From Trifolium pratense (Eukaryota; Streptophyta; Magnoliopsida; Fabales; Fabaceae): 64,000 bases of DNA. Under the pieces are notes generated by a model. That model did no database searches, was not told the origin of the DNA, and saw only the letters and a list, made by a program, of their open reading frames with translations. Shown in pieces: positions 31,069 to 43,828 of this stretch (positions are counted from its first letter, which is position 1; every line of letters starts with the position of its first letter). The position numbers were made by a program, and so were the translations under genes. The stretch spans positions 16,777,362 to 16,841,361 of the forward strand of contig NC_060061.1 of assembly GCF_020283565.1 (NCBI RefSeq), read 5' to 3'.

Positions 31069-31837
31069 GTCTAGATCTGGCCAGCCCGTCTCGGCCCGAT
31101 GGCCCGACACATATAAATGGGCTTTAGTGGCTCGGCGTGTTTGCTTCATGAATTGGTAAACTGAGTCCGGCCCAATTAGTAACGGTCTATGTGGCTTGAT
31201 AGGCCGATCTGACTAATTTTCATATTATTATTTTTTATTTTAAAAAAATGTAATAGACAGTAAAACTACGTATCACATAAATTATTATTCATCAAATGAG
31301 TGAGTCTCATGAATTCATAACTGATGTATTTATCTTTTCTTTCTTAGTATTTTTTTCATCTGGGTCTCCCTCAATAATATTTTCTGTATTAGCAACTGGA
31401 GGAAATTCTAACATTACTAAATCATCATCGTTATCCTTCGACTCTTTGTCAATAACTTCTAAAGCTGGATCAAAATCATTTGACGCGAAAGTTTGAGATA
31501 CGAAGCTTTGATGAAAGTTAAAGTTCTTTTAACAAGGAATAATAGGAAAGAATGGGTCATGCCAAACAAAAATTAGGGAAAATTTTAAATTTGTCATTAA
31601 GAATGATAACCATTAAGGATGCAATATATTTTTCTAAACTATTTTTTTAAAAAAAAGAAACTATTTTTTTAGTGGGTCATTCCATAAGTCCGACGGGCCA
31701 GCCCATAAAAAATATTGACCCGGTGGATCGGCCCAGAAATATGATAGTTTTTTCCTATGTTTTTTTGAATCCCAACCCATCTTAAAATATAGGGCCAATG
31801 AACCGGCCCGATAGCCCAGACTATTTTGACAGATTTA
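31069..31837. mobile_element. GGCCC-rich block, possible hAT derivative
   Basis: Both ends are crowded with GGCCC/GGGCC-type motifs (CGGCCCGATGGCCCGAC on the left, CCGGCCCGATAGCCCAG on the right), and the middle is AT-rich. CTTATCA occurs just outside both ends (31062-31068, 31838-31844). A minus-strand acidic frame (about 31284-31496, with ESKDNDDDLV) could be a transposase C-terminal remnant. The TIRs are not convincing. Confidence 0.35.
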
Positions 31838-32344
31838 CTTATCACTTTAGCTATGCTTATTTTCGCACCCCACATTTCTAAAAACACATACTTTTACTTT
31901 CACACGTATACTACTACTGGGGCAGTGGCTAGACTCGCACAATGTGATAAAATAGAGAATTAAAGATCGGAAAATCATACCTCTTACAATAATGTCCTTA
32001 GTAGTTACGGCTACTCTTACGGGATATTTTTTGTGTGTGTTTTAGAAAAATAATTTAGGTGAATTAAGTCTCAGCTAATTAGGGTCATGGATTTTATTGC
32101 AAGACTCAATAAATACTTGCATATTATATTACTAACTAACGAGATAGAAACTCGTTTATATGTGCGGTTTGAGTTGAATCTTTATTATCTATTAAAACAA
32201 CTCAATTTTTTTTCTTCTTTTTACAAAACTTACGTTCATTTTGAAGTAAATTTTTAGAAGACATGGTGAGTTTATCTAAAAAATATATGATTTTTTGAGT
32301 TTATATCGGAAGTTATATTTGATGGGTAAATATAACTACATTCA
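31838..32344. other. Gene-less AT-rich spacer
   Basis: Nothing recognisable on either strand. Confidence 0.55.
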
Positions 32345-32642
32345 GAGGTCTTTTCAGTTTTTAAGATAACAATAGATATTTTAAATTTCTAATTTATTGT
32401 ACCATTATCCTTCAAGTTTTTCCCTGTTACAAAAACACTGAAGTAACTTAATTAGTGAGGTGGTAATGAACACTACATTTTGGCTTCCGAATAACAAGTA
32501 GTGTTCAATACTTCAATGTCACCTCACTAAGTTAACGGTTATTTATGTCAGCACTTTTGTAACAGATGCTGGAGAGACAACAATGCAATAAATTAGAAAC
32601 TTAAAGGACCAATTTGTTATCTAAAAAATTTAAAAGACTTGT
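32345..32642. mobile_element. Foldback element, about 300 bp
   Basis: The arms 32345-32475 and 32498-32642 are extensive imperfect reverse complements: TTTCTAATTTATTGTACC versus CAATAAATTAGAAAC, CTGTTACAAAAACACTG versus GCACTTTTGTAACAG, and TTAGTGAGGTG versus CACCTCACTAA. Non-coding. Confidence 0.65.
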
Positions 32643-35600
32643 TTGTTACCTAAAAAACTTAAAAGACTTATTTGTTACAAACGCGAAACATAAGTGATTG
32701 TTCTTCTTCTCCTTCGAAGAGACCAAAGCTAGTTGAGAGAGACATTACAATAAAATGCATGATTTAGCGACGACCAATAATCGACGCAGCAAAGGAAAAC
32801 AACGCTAACTATAAGCATTGACCTAGTGCAGGAGTTGTGGCTAGCGCTAATAGTGTCGCTTAAAGTTGACACTACATGATGATATAGATAATAATATGTA
32901 AATGATCAACGTTAAATAGCATTAGCTTATTTAGACGTTATATTTGTGATTATCGTCAATTATGGCGTCTAACCGACACTATTATTAGCGACCCAACGAC
33001 AATCACCGTGGAGATTAATCTCTCATTGTATTTATTTTATAGTGTAAGTTTTGTCGTCGGCTACGCCAACACCTGTATAACTTTTCTATATTTAAAATTC
33101 TTTGTTAATAGATCTATAGGATCATCACTAATACATAGTCTCAAATTAACTAAAATAATAAAATCACCAACACACTATAAAATCAAAACATGATGTGAAT
33201 TGTGATGGCCATCAAAGAGGACTTTGATATTTACAATTGAAATGATCTTGCACTATGCACAATTGTATTGTTTACCATTTGATCAATGGATTTTGTTAAA
33301 CAACATTATTTGAACTTAAGAAGAGCTAATTAATTCACTTATTATTACCACACAATTAAGTTCTCATCAAAACAAGTATTACCACAAAAGTTGGTATAAA
33401 TAGCTAGTAGCATTACTATTCTTTGTTGACTTTAGAATAATTAAAGGATGCCATAAAATGTTCCACTCTAATTTGCACTTTATATTCTCAAGTCAAGTGT
33501 AATCAATTACATGTATTTTAGATTATACTACAAATCAAGACAAAAGAGTGGTGGTGTGAAAGAGAGGGTTATCTGATTTTCCACTACTATTTAGTCAATG
33601 ATGATCCTCACACACAGTTTACCCCACCCTATGTGCAAAATGTGTCTTTTCGTGTTTCAAATTGGTCTAACAACCATTCAAAAAGAGACATATATATTAG
33701 TTATACTTTTTTTTTTTCCAATTAAACTTGTGATGACAAAGAAATTGTGTTGATTTTATACATTTGCCTATTAATAGTACCATATGCTAAATGGTCTCTA
33801 CCTTGGCTATAAGGTACTTTTTGTATAGGGTGAGTCATACTTTGATTTTGAAAAATATATCATTCCCAATTAATTTAGATGGTGGTGGATTGCATTGCCA
33901 TGTACCTATAAAAGTTTCCAAAATTAACTTTGTATACAATCTTGATCGTCATGTCACTAGTTTAGGAAGAGAATGGAACTCACTTTTTGTGTTCTAAAAT
34001 GCTTAGTGACACTTTGGATATAAAAGACTGAAATACCAAAGAAGTTTCTTTTTTAACATGAGAGGTAAAGAAAAGTAAAAGGGAAAGAAACTACATTTGC
34101 TAACGACGTTCAAAGAGATAAGATAGCTCCTCATGCACATTCATCACTTCTCTATAATTAGTTTTTTTTTTTTTTTTTTTTTTTGACAAATCTATAATTA
34201 GTTCTTAGTTTGGTAAGAATATTCACATTGTAGTTTCTTTCTCTTGAGAACTTAGTGGATAAAGATGTCCCAATTTTTAACAATTAATAAAAGAAATGTA
34301 AAATAAAATTTACATTGATAATGATAGAACAATTACATCAAGAAGTTCACAAAACTTATACTATTGATTCATTTAATTCGTAAAATATAAGTGTTATACA
34401 GAATAGGTACACCATAAAATAAAGTTTAAGGTATTGAATAATTTTGTTTTATACGATATTTTATAGGCAAAAATTTATTTTGTATTTTAGACAACTTGTG
34501 TAAATGAAAATAAAAATTCTTGTGGTTAAGTGGAGGACAAAAATTTCAATTTTTGTTAGGTTCCTTGGACCCTAGTTTGTTAAGTCCCAAAAATAATTTT
34601 AAAATTAAACATATAGTTATGATCTCTTATTTTTTAGCAATAACAGTTAACTGGTATTAGAATTAACATTTACGTCTATTAGCTACTTCAGAATTTCGAA
34701 CTGAGAGAAGTGAGTGCATGGAAATAAATAATTTAGGCTTGTACTAATTGATCTAGAACTAATCATGAAGTAAAGGTTGACTGTTATAATCTGTTCATAC
34801 TTCAATGCACAATGCTCAATTTATTAGGATGCATTTAGTGCTGCAACTTTAACTGATTTTTTAGAAGTCAAAACAAACGCCTATTATACACATTAATTTA
34901 AATTACTAATGTTTTTATAATCAAAATGTTAGTGGTTATATAAAACGTTTTTAATTAGCTACAATTTAGTTGGTAGTTTATAAGGATATTGATCTAAAAT
35001 ATGTAAATATGTGCGTGGTTGATACCTTTCCTCTGAGTTAGTAGGGATATTATCTATAATATGCTCGAATCCTGATACTTTCACTTAGTCATTTTAAAAA
35101 GTGAAATTTCAGCCACTACCGGATAAAAAAAATATGCGGTTGATATAAAAAGTCAATTTAACTACTAGACTACTTGTGACAATTTATTTTAAATAAAGAA
35201 CGAACTTTCTCTATACAAATGATTGAATTACAACTTAGAAAAAGTTTTAGTCTCTCACAATGTTTCAAATATGATTACTTTCGGTAAAAAAATCCGTAAA
35301 AATAAAATAAATGTCACAACAAAGCCTAAAATTACTACAGCTACTGTAATAATTTTTTAAAAAATTTATTTTATAACATATTATCGATACAAATTATTCA
35401 AGGTCATTTAAAAAATACTAATTTTCTTTGAAAAACTTGTTAACCGTTGAGCCAACAAAGCACGCTATATGCTCTCTCAAGTAAGTTTTCTTCACATGTA
35501 ATAGTCGGAGTTTAAACTCCTAACAACCCACTAAAGATGCCAATCCGCCGGAGTTCATTACCACTCAATCCGACTACATGCATAGCATGAAAATTAATTA

Positions 35601-35834
35601 CATGAATTCAAATTTATTGTATGTTTGGTTTTCTTTATAGAGGAGCCAAAATTTATTTTAGAAATGTAAAATTTGTTACAACATATGTTTGAATGTATTC
35701 TAACTTAAAACAAGAAATCAAATATTTACCTCTAGAATTGATTTTTAATCTCCATTTTTTTTTACACTCACTTTTATATAATTAAATATATTTAAACATA
35801 AATTATTTTCCCCTCAATTTATTTTTTAGTTCAA
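32643..35834. other. Gene-less AT-rich intergenic region
   Basis: No conserved frame. A poly-T run lies near 34160-34184. A CGAC-rich patch (32765-33000) does not match a known element end. Confidence 0.5.
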
Positions 35835-35998
35835 ATGATAGTTAGTGTAAATTAATTTTACACTGACAACCAATAAAAATGATTTAACCTTCCTTGTCAT
35901 ATTTAGAAAGTAAAATTAAGTGGAATGATATATGGTGGAAAATATAGTTAATTATAATTGATTGACATTGTAAATTATACTATTGGTGTATATTTTCT
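35835..35998. mobile_element. MITE remnant with AGTGTAAATTAATTTTACACT end
   Basis: The left end contains a palindromic GTGTAAATTAATTTTACAC and ACTGACAACCAATAAAA. The right end ACATTGTAAATTATACTATTGGTGT is a degenerate inverted counterpart. Decayed and non-coding. Confidence 0.4.
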
Positions 35999-37690
35999 CT
36001 CTCTTTATTTTTAACTAAAACATTAATAATTTTTATATCATTGAATTTATGAGCCAATGAGACTATCACTAAATTAACCAAATATGGAATGCTCTGGCTC
36101 TTGCAAAAATGGAACTTCTTTTGTAATTTACTGTATGAAAAAGGAAATTATACTGATCATCATATGTAGTGTCTAGTTAGCATACAAAGACGTGTCACGT
36201 TATGCATCGAGTTAAATGGCCATAGTTTCCCCACACGAGCAATATCTACATTTTATTTATGTTGAAATATATTATTAAACAATTAAGATTACTATTTACT
36301 TGCCCATTGAGCCTAACAAAGATTGCAACAAAATTTCTACATTTATCGTTCTTAATTAGTGGTGCTGAGTCGATCAACAAATAAATTAATATAGAAAAAT
36401 GAGTTTACTTTGAAATAGGTGGATATCTATTGGCCAACAAATGCTTATGTTGAAGTTAATTATGTGTGCTAAATGCTTTGTTGAGTACAAGAGCCCTCAT
36501 CAAAGTTTTAATGTAAGATGTGAGATTATAATCGGATTATTTAAATCTCATTACATTGGATCATATTAGATAATACATTACCTACATAATGATCTAACTA
36601 CATGAAAATGTTTCCATTTTATTGGATTCTTTCGCGTTTATGAATCTTATAATGTTGGAGGTGACATATATACTTAATGTCATAATATTTTGAGTGAAAA
36701 TATATGTGTTTTTTTTTGGTTTTAGAGCATTGATTCGTAGTTATTTCTGATGCTCTTTTAGAATTATCCAACAAGTGGTACACACCCTGGTTCGGCTTGG
36801 TGATGAGGCAAAACTTGGATCCTGGAGTTTGAATCAAATATAGAAGATGATGTCTCACACTTGAAGAGGAAATTCTTGGGATCAAGTGTGAGTGGTTAGT
36901 CCTAAATCACTTATAAATTTGTAAAATATTTGATATAAGAGATCGGTGCCTCGTAAACTTAATATCTTCAAAAGTTTTTGGTGGATATGTTGCATGCTCA
37001 CCCAAACTCCCAAAAAACTTGAGGGAAAAAAAATCTATGTTGACCTGATATTCAATTGCGATTCCATCCAAATGTTTTAAGCGAATGTGAATCAAATACA
37101 ACAAAGTGGAACAAACAATAAAACAACCAAATTAAACTAAACAATCCAAACAATAAAATATTCAACCTAAAACAAATCTAGACATATATGTCGGAAAAAT
37201 CCCGACAATGAATCTAAATAATACAAAAAAGCAGAGAAAACAACTCTCTGATTTACCACAAACGAGTCTTTACAAAAAATATAAAAGAATTGCAAGAAAT
37301 TAGCTTCAAGAGTTCACAAAAAACAAACTCCAATTTTTACAATTTCCCTTTCTCTCAACCTCAAAGAAGAACACTCAAGAAAATAAGAGAGAAAACTCAG
37401 ATCTTCCTCAAATAAATTCTCGCTATCCAATGTATTTAGGATGTGTTTCTCAACCCTAAAATCTCACCAAAAAAACTCTCAACCCTTATCCTTTAAGTTT
37501 TCTAAGAGTTACTTCTTTTAGTAATATCTCAAACTACTCAAAATATGCTCCTTTTATATCATGGGCGAAGAAACGCCTCACAAACTACACCAACAGTTTC
37601 ACAATATTTCGAATGAAAATGCACGCCAGCCTTCCTGATTGATGCACCTCGCGGTTGTGTTTATCCCACGATGCAGATGAGGTAGAAACA
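35999..37690. other. Gene-less region, possibly decayed retroelement
   Basis: Two short minus-strand frames (36619-36885, 36907-37104) show no recognisable domain. The 37100-37690 stretch has the A- and C-rich character of a retroelement flank, but no LTR pair was found. Confidence 0.4.
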
Positions 37691-37692
37691 TA

Positions 37693-37817
37693 CTCCCTCC
37701 GTCCCAAAATATAAGTAAAAATTGGTCACCAAAAGTGGATGTATTTGGTCCAAATCTTTAACCAAATACATCAAGTTTCATTGACCCACTTTTACTTATA
37801 TTTTGGGACGGAGGGAG
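37693..37817. mobile_element. Stowaway MITE, 125 bp
   Basis: Near-perfect TIRs CTCCCTCCGTCCCAAAATAT and ATATTTTGGGACGGAGGGAG are flanked by TA on each side (37691-37692, 37818-37819). An inner dyad (GTATTTGGT...ACCAAATAC) completes a nearly continuous hairpin. Confidence 0.92.
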
Positions 37818-37819
37818 TA

Positions 37820-39189
37820 TATTTTAAGGCAAAACTGCACAATAATGCGACTTTCCTTATGTTTTTGTCAAAAAAAAAAGATATCTCTTTCCTTATGTTA
37901 CCAAAAAATTAATGTGATTAATTAATTGCAAATTAAGACCTCTCAAACTTAAATTTTGCAACCCTATTGACTGGTTGGTATAATTTGGTTTATGGCTATA
38001 GTTCATATATCATTTCATTACCTAAAACTCTAAAAGTCACAACATGCATGCCCACTTACTTGAGTATGGAGGTAAGAACTAAGAATCGACACCATCACGT
38101 AATATTGTTTTAAATGTCTCATATCAGATAAACTTACCAATCTAGCTAGCTTTGCTTTCACATCTGTCCTTTTTTTTTTTTGGTTTTTCACATCTGTCCT
38201 TTTTTTTTGTTATAACTATTTTATAACATTAATCCTTTAAATTCCAAAAAGGCAATTAGAACTTAGAAAGGTAAAAGAAAAAAATTAATTAATTACAAAA
38301 AAGAAAATGCAAATCTTGGGGTGTATAGGTTGGGCAAACCCAATCGATCCGGTCAAACCCACTCAATCCAACCCAAAAAATAGGTTGAGTTGAGTCATAA
38401 AATGTGTTTCGAGTTCAAAATAAAATCTTATCAAAAATTGGATTTCAAATATAACTGGATTCAGACTAAAAAATTCCACCGACCCTCTTACACGGTAGTG
38501 CTATGATTTTTTGAAATATTTTTCATATTAATACCAAAGGTTTTGCCTTTTCCATTTGATAAATAAAAGAGAAAAGTCCAAGGTTCAATACTTCAATTTC
38601 TAAAACAAGTTGTATGCGTGTATATTCTAAACGACAAACACATTACTTTTCGGTACTTTATAATTTCAACGCATCATCTGATCATCTCCTTCGAGTCTTT
38701 CAAAAATAGTTATGCTAAAAAAGAGATATCATTTTTTTGGGTGGTTTTTACCATCAGTATCCGACTCACTAAACGGTTTGGTTCCGGGATCAATTTAAAG
38801 TTTCTTATATAATCAGAATTTTAATTTTGGCTAAATTTAATTTAATCCGACCCATGTACATCTCTCAGTAAATTCCATTAATTATTGAACTTAGTAATAA
38901 AGTTGGAATCCAAGTCATTCTTCAACAATCAATCAATTAGTTGATATTATTTCTTCCATTCCTAACAGCACTTAGGTTTCCCCAATTAGTTCAAGAGTCA
39001 TAACGCACAAGGTTCGCCACAAAAATCACACACCTTTCTACTTTGTTATGATGAGATTCTTGAAAGCGCAGTGTTGGCTTTTTATTTTTCTTATAGAGAA
39101 ACGACCATTTTGGAATATATGCTATCATGCATTTCCCTTCTTGCTAAGTGGTAGAGTGAGAATAAGCTATGACGTATATTTTAAAATAA
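37820..39189. other. Gene-less AT-rich spacer
   Basis: No gene. There is a short direct duplication of TTTCACATCTGTCCTTTTTT near 38155-38210. Confidence 0.5.
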
Positions 39190-39490
39190 GAGTAGGTTTG
39201 AATTGATTTATTTTTTAGTTTATATGAATATGAAATAGTTTATGCAAATAAATAAATTTTTATATATTATTATACGTTTTTCAAAGTAATTTATAATTTT
39301 TTTTTTATAAAAACACAATTTTTTCATAAGCTTAAAAATAATATAAAATTTTTATAAAAACACAATTTTTTCATAAGCTTAAATTTTTTTTCAAATTTTT
39401 AGTGAAAATTTATAAATTAATATAAAAATTTATTTATTTTCATAAATTATTTTCATAAGCTTAAAAATAAGTCTAATATAAACGGGCCTT
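39190..39490. mobile_element. Tourist-like MITE candidate with internal duplication
   Basis: AT-rich body with TCATAAGCTTA motifs like those in the Tourist-like element at 53008-53216, ending AAACGGGCC. TTTATAAAAACACAATTTTT and the following TCATAAGCTTA occur twice (about 39304 and 39351). The ends match only weakly. Confidence 0.4.
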
Positions 39491-40009
39491 AAATATTTAA
39501 TTGAAAGATCAAAACTGTCAAATATTAAAATAAGGAAACTAATTCTCTCAAATTGTAATTAAAAATAGGACCAAAACTACAATAATATGAGAGAATTTGT
39601 TATAAGTTTATTTATTTGGTTCATAATATAGCTCTTAATTATATCAATTTTTATTTTTAACTAACATGTCTCTTAGTTATAAAAAGACAGCATAAAATAC
39701 GAGAATCACTTAAGATAATGTAAACTACATGATATAAGATTTTATAAGTGAGATAAATAAATCAATATATAAATATACAGAGTACCACACATAAATTGCC
39801 ATAAAAGGGCCATAAATAACCAATCTTAAGAGCAACTGATTCTTGGTTTTGAAAGTATGACTCAATTTTTTTTTTTTTTTGATAAAATGACTCAATTTAT
39901 TGTTTCTTGGTAAAGTCTGTTTATTTGGTTATTTGTCGTGTTTCAGAATTGAGGAAGTGAGTTTTTTTTTTTTTTTTTGCAAAAGTATGAAAAATTTGGG
40001 CTCCTTCAA

Positions 40010-40530
40010 AAGTGACAACCTTTTCTTGCAAGTATTTTCAAATAGATTTTCGATTAGCTAGAATCTCTGTCATCGCAACGTCATTGGGGATATTGGTGAT
40101 TCTTTGTTCGTTTCTTGTAGTAAAACTTCACCAGTTTGATATGATATTTTTAGTTGATTGGATTTTAAGTTGGTGCCTCCTCAAGATATTCTTGGGCTTT
40201 TGGAGATATTTTTAGACATCGATGTGGCTAGAAAAAATAGATTGAGTGGTTGTTAATCTGACATGCAATTGTGTGAACTATTTGAAACTCTCGAAACAAT
40301 GTAATCTTTTAGAGGGAATCTTTTCTGTCGAGAATCTGGTGGATAAGGTGAAACTTACTTCTTGGAAATGGTTTATGGGTGAAAATGTTGGCACCTTATG
40401 TTCCTTTTTCTATAAATGGGGGATGCACCCTATTTTGTGCTTGAACCATATTAGAGTCTGTTGGAGTGTGGGGTTGAGTTTTAGTGATCCTAGTTGGTTA
40501 GAGGTCCTTTTGGTGTATGTCTTGCCTTAA
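40010..40530 (+). pseudogene. LINE ORF2 C-terminal remnant
   Basis: After several frame breaks, the segment 40246-40527 reads NLVDKVKLTSWKWFMG followed by LCSFFYKWGMHPILCL. This resembles the extreme C-terminus of plant LINE reverse-transcriptase polyproteins (DKIKxxSWKW... YEW...P..C). Upstream frames (40012-40215) appear to belong to the same decayed protein. A T-rich stretch to about 40740 may be its 3' untranslated region. Confidence 0.5.
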
Positions 40531-40749
40531 TGGTTGATCATTTCTTCAAGGGGAGTCATGTCTTCTCATGCGTGAAGTGCTGCGGCGTTCTTTGTTTTTT
40601 GGAGTGTCAGTTTTGTTTTTCTTCTCATTGTTGATCCTTTCGATCTTCTTTGTTTTCTTTTTTTGTGTTTCTTTTTTCTAGCAGTTGTGTGTACATCTAG
40701 TTTCCTGTTGTCCTTTGGACTTTTTCTTGTCTTCTTCGTATATATAATA

Positions 40750-41896
40750 GGGTAAATAGGGTTTTACCCCCTGCAAAATAGGAGAATTTTGCATTACCCC
40801 CTGTAAAATAAAAAGTTGTGATTCCCCCTCGTAATATTAAGATTCTTTGTTTTACCCCCTGAATTGACAACATGGATTTGGAATCTTAATTTTGCTGACA
40901 TGGCAACCATACGTGGCTTTTTTTTTACACATGGCTTTTCTGTTTTTACTGTTTTTATTTATTTAATTTTTTTTGCCACATATTGAGCTATGTCATTTAA
41001 AAAAAATAAAAAACAAAAAAGGGGAAAAACAAACAGCAAGAAACATCAACAATCTTCACCACTCTCATGGGAAGAACAAACAACAACAACGAACTTCATC
41101 TTCAATCTTAAATTTCATCTCATCAATTCAATCTCAAACTCATAAATCCAAAACCATAAAAAAACTCATAAGTTTCTCAAAACATAAAATCCCACAGTTC
41201 ATTCTCCACCACCAGCCACCACCACCGTCGTCGTCCATCTCTCTTTCCCACCAATTGCATCTCTCTTCCTTGCAACATCACTCTCAATTTTGTTGTTTGT
41301 TGATTTTCCAAAAAATTAAAATTAAATCAGAATTAATGATGTTTGGAGAACATGTGTTGTTATTTTTCTTGAACTTGTAATTGCTAACCCAACTCATATC
41401 CTTCACCAAGATCAAAGGAATGAACACGTGAGAGGTAGAGACCAGGAAGGAGAGGGATGAAGAAGTTGATTATGTTAGGTTTGTTGTTGGTGGTGGTGGT
41501 TATGGAGGAGGTGGAGGAAGAGTTTGAATTGGAGGAATTGTGGAGATGATGATTTTTTTTTTTTTCGATTTAGGGATTTGAGATGAAAGTTGCTTCCTGA
41601 GATTTGATATGAAGGTTGTTTTTTGGAAAAAAAATTTGTGGGATTTGAGATGAAGATTTTTTTATTTTTTTTATTTTAAATAACAATGATTTGGAATAAT
41701 TATAATAATAAAAATTCTAAGAAAATCCACATATGCATGCCACATCATAAAAAAAAAAATTCCATGTCTAGTTGGCGAATTAGAGGGGTAATTGAATGAA
41801 TCTTTATATTACAGGGGGGTAATCACAAATTTTTTTTTTTGCAGGGGGTAATGCAAAATTCACCCATTTTGTAGGGGGATAAAACCCTATTTACCC
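40750..41896. mobile_element. Non-autonomous Mutator-like element (MULE), 1,147 bp
   Basis: Long TIRs of about 140 bp begin GGGTAAATAGGGTTTTACCC and end as its near reverse complement. Both contain repeated TTACCCCCTG. A perfect 9-bp duplication TATATAATA flanks the element (40741-40749, 41897-41905), the size expected of Mutator. The interior carries CCACCACCACC/GGTGGTGG and (A)GATGA-rich sequences but no transposase. The 135-codon plus-strand frame (40973-41380) is low-complexity and unlikely to be a gene. Confidence 0.85.
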
Positions 41897-41905
41897 TATA
41901 TAATA

Positions 41906-43828
41906 TTATATTTTCCATTTAAAAAGAAAAAACAGTCAAACTACGCTCTAGACGACCCAACTCGGTTTTTCCTCACAAACCTCTACATATTCCAACAAAG
42001 AACAAGTTTCTCTTACTTAAAAAGTACACGAATAACCATAAGTCTTACGAAAAAACAATTTTCACTAAAAAAACTTTACCTTATCCACTGGCTGCTTAAC
42101 AGACACGTGACAAAACAATTATATTATACATATATCTTATCTTATTCTTATCCTATTTATATCCTATTTTATCTTTTATCATATATGGTGGTGCACAATA
42201 TACAAATTTTTGTTAATACATTTGTCTCTTATGAAAATAATACAAGAAGGAATACAAGTGATAAGGACTTGCTAACTATTGCTTTAAGGTCAAAGTTACA
42301 GGCAATTGATTCTCCTTCTCTCCCATCAAGTATTGAACAGGTGTGTCCATTATTATACGCTACTCACTCTTACATCATATGGAATATAGTTTCCAAATGT
42401 AAGAAAATAAACAAATTTTGGAAACCATTTAATGGATTGATCGCAGAATATGAAAAGTAGGATGCAAAAAAACGCAGAAGCAAAGATGGATATTGTGCAA
42501 TCATTCAAATTTTAATATAATAATAATCTAATTAGTGATGTATAATTTTGAAATTTCTCCTAGATTCCATTTTCCTTTATTCTTTGAGGGTCCATTTAAA
42601 AATTTAATTGTCATAATATAGGATAGGATATGATTTATATTCTGTAAAATACAAGAGTTGAGTTTGGAGTCAAAGATACTTTTATTTTTTATTCTCTCCA
42701 TTTTGTCGTTAGTAACTCGTTACTAATGTTTTATGAGAATATAAATGCAATAATGTGATATTTGATAGGTTTAATTATTTAATATATATTTGAAAATTAT
42801 TCAAAACTATAATAATGGAGAGATAAATAGTTAGAGAAAAAAATAATAGAGAGGATCCCAATTTTTAATTTTGTACTGACAAAATAAATAAAAAATATGC
42901 AATCGAGAGGGAGCTGAAGCCTTTTGATGTTAGAATTGACCGCTGAACTAGATTAGGCGATCTAGTAGACCGAATACTGGTGGTGTGGTGAAAACCAAAA
43001 ATAAAAAAAAGAAGCATTGAGTAAATATATGATGTGATAATGACAATATAAACTCTATCAATAATGAATTTTTTTTTCTTTTTTACAAAATCATTAATGA
43101 ATTATTATTATTATGTTTTGGTACATAATAATGAATTATTTAAATAGTATGAAATTTGAGTTTCTTGATAGCAAGTGATTATGAGTTTGTTCCGTGACAT
43201 TTGCCTATGAAAATAGATTTAGAGTATGAGATTTGGTACCAACTGTTTTATATTTCTCTCAATTATATATATTAAAAGTTTAATTAAATATATATCGACA
43301 ATAAATTGATGTAGCTAGAGATTTGACCATTGTCAGATGTTTGATCTCCAACTCTTGCATATAAAAAAAAACCTGATTTAGAGGGAAGAATCTACATTAT
43401 GTACGTCCAACTTATTTCTTGGTGGAGATTAGTCACAGCTTAATCGCGCGCTGTGAAAATTTTGTCCTTAAATCACGGTAATTGTTATGGACTGGACTTT
43501 TGGTTTGAACCAAACTCAATATCACATCCCTTGGCCAGATTCTACACCATTTGTATATATACAACCATTCGCAACCTCACAAGATATGTCTCACTCTAAT
43601 CTCGAGCTCCACTCTAAGCTTATACTGACCTGCCTTCAGAGTGTTTTCTATAAGTATTCCTTCCCTTTGTTTCTAAATTCTACTTCCTACTAGAGATAGA
43701 ATAAGATAGAGTAATATGATTTGATTGGTTATATCTTATCTTATCACTCTTAGTACTCTAAACATGAAACAAATAGGTAGCCCCAATTAGTCCTAATTTC
43801 ATCATATCTTATTATATGTTATAAGTAA
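41906..43828. other. Gene-less AT-rich region
   Basis: A 117-codon plus-strand frame (42107-42460) has no recognisable domain and strongly AT-biased codons. A SINE 3' fragment lies at about 42900-43010. Nothing else is identified. Confidence 0.45.
42900..43010 (+). mobile_element. 5'-truncated SINE fragment
   Basis: GAGGGAGCTGAAGCC, then GAACTAGATTAGGCGATC and CCGAATACTGGTGG with an A-rich end. This matches in order the 3' half of the SINE at 55746-55911. Confidence 0.55.

Noticed and set aside
32765..33005. CGAC/GCGAC-rich patch suggesting CACTA subterminal repeats
   Set aside because: No CACTA termini, no 3-bp TSD and no transposase sequence nearby.
40973..41380. 135-codon plus-strand frame in the MULE
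   Set aside because: Lys/Ser/Gln/His-rich low-complexity peptide with no homologous motif. It lies inside the transposon interior.
42107..42460. 117-codon plus-strand frame
   Set aside because: Tyr/Ile/Leu-rich from AT-bias, no domain, no promoter or splice evidence.
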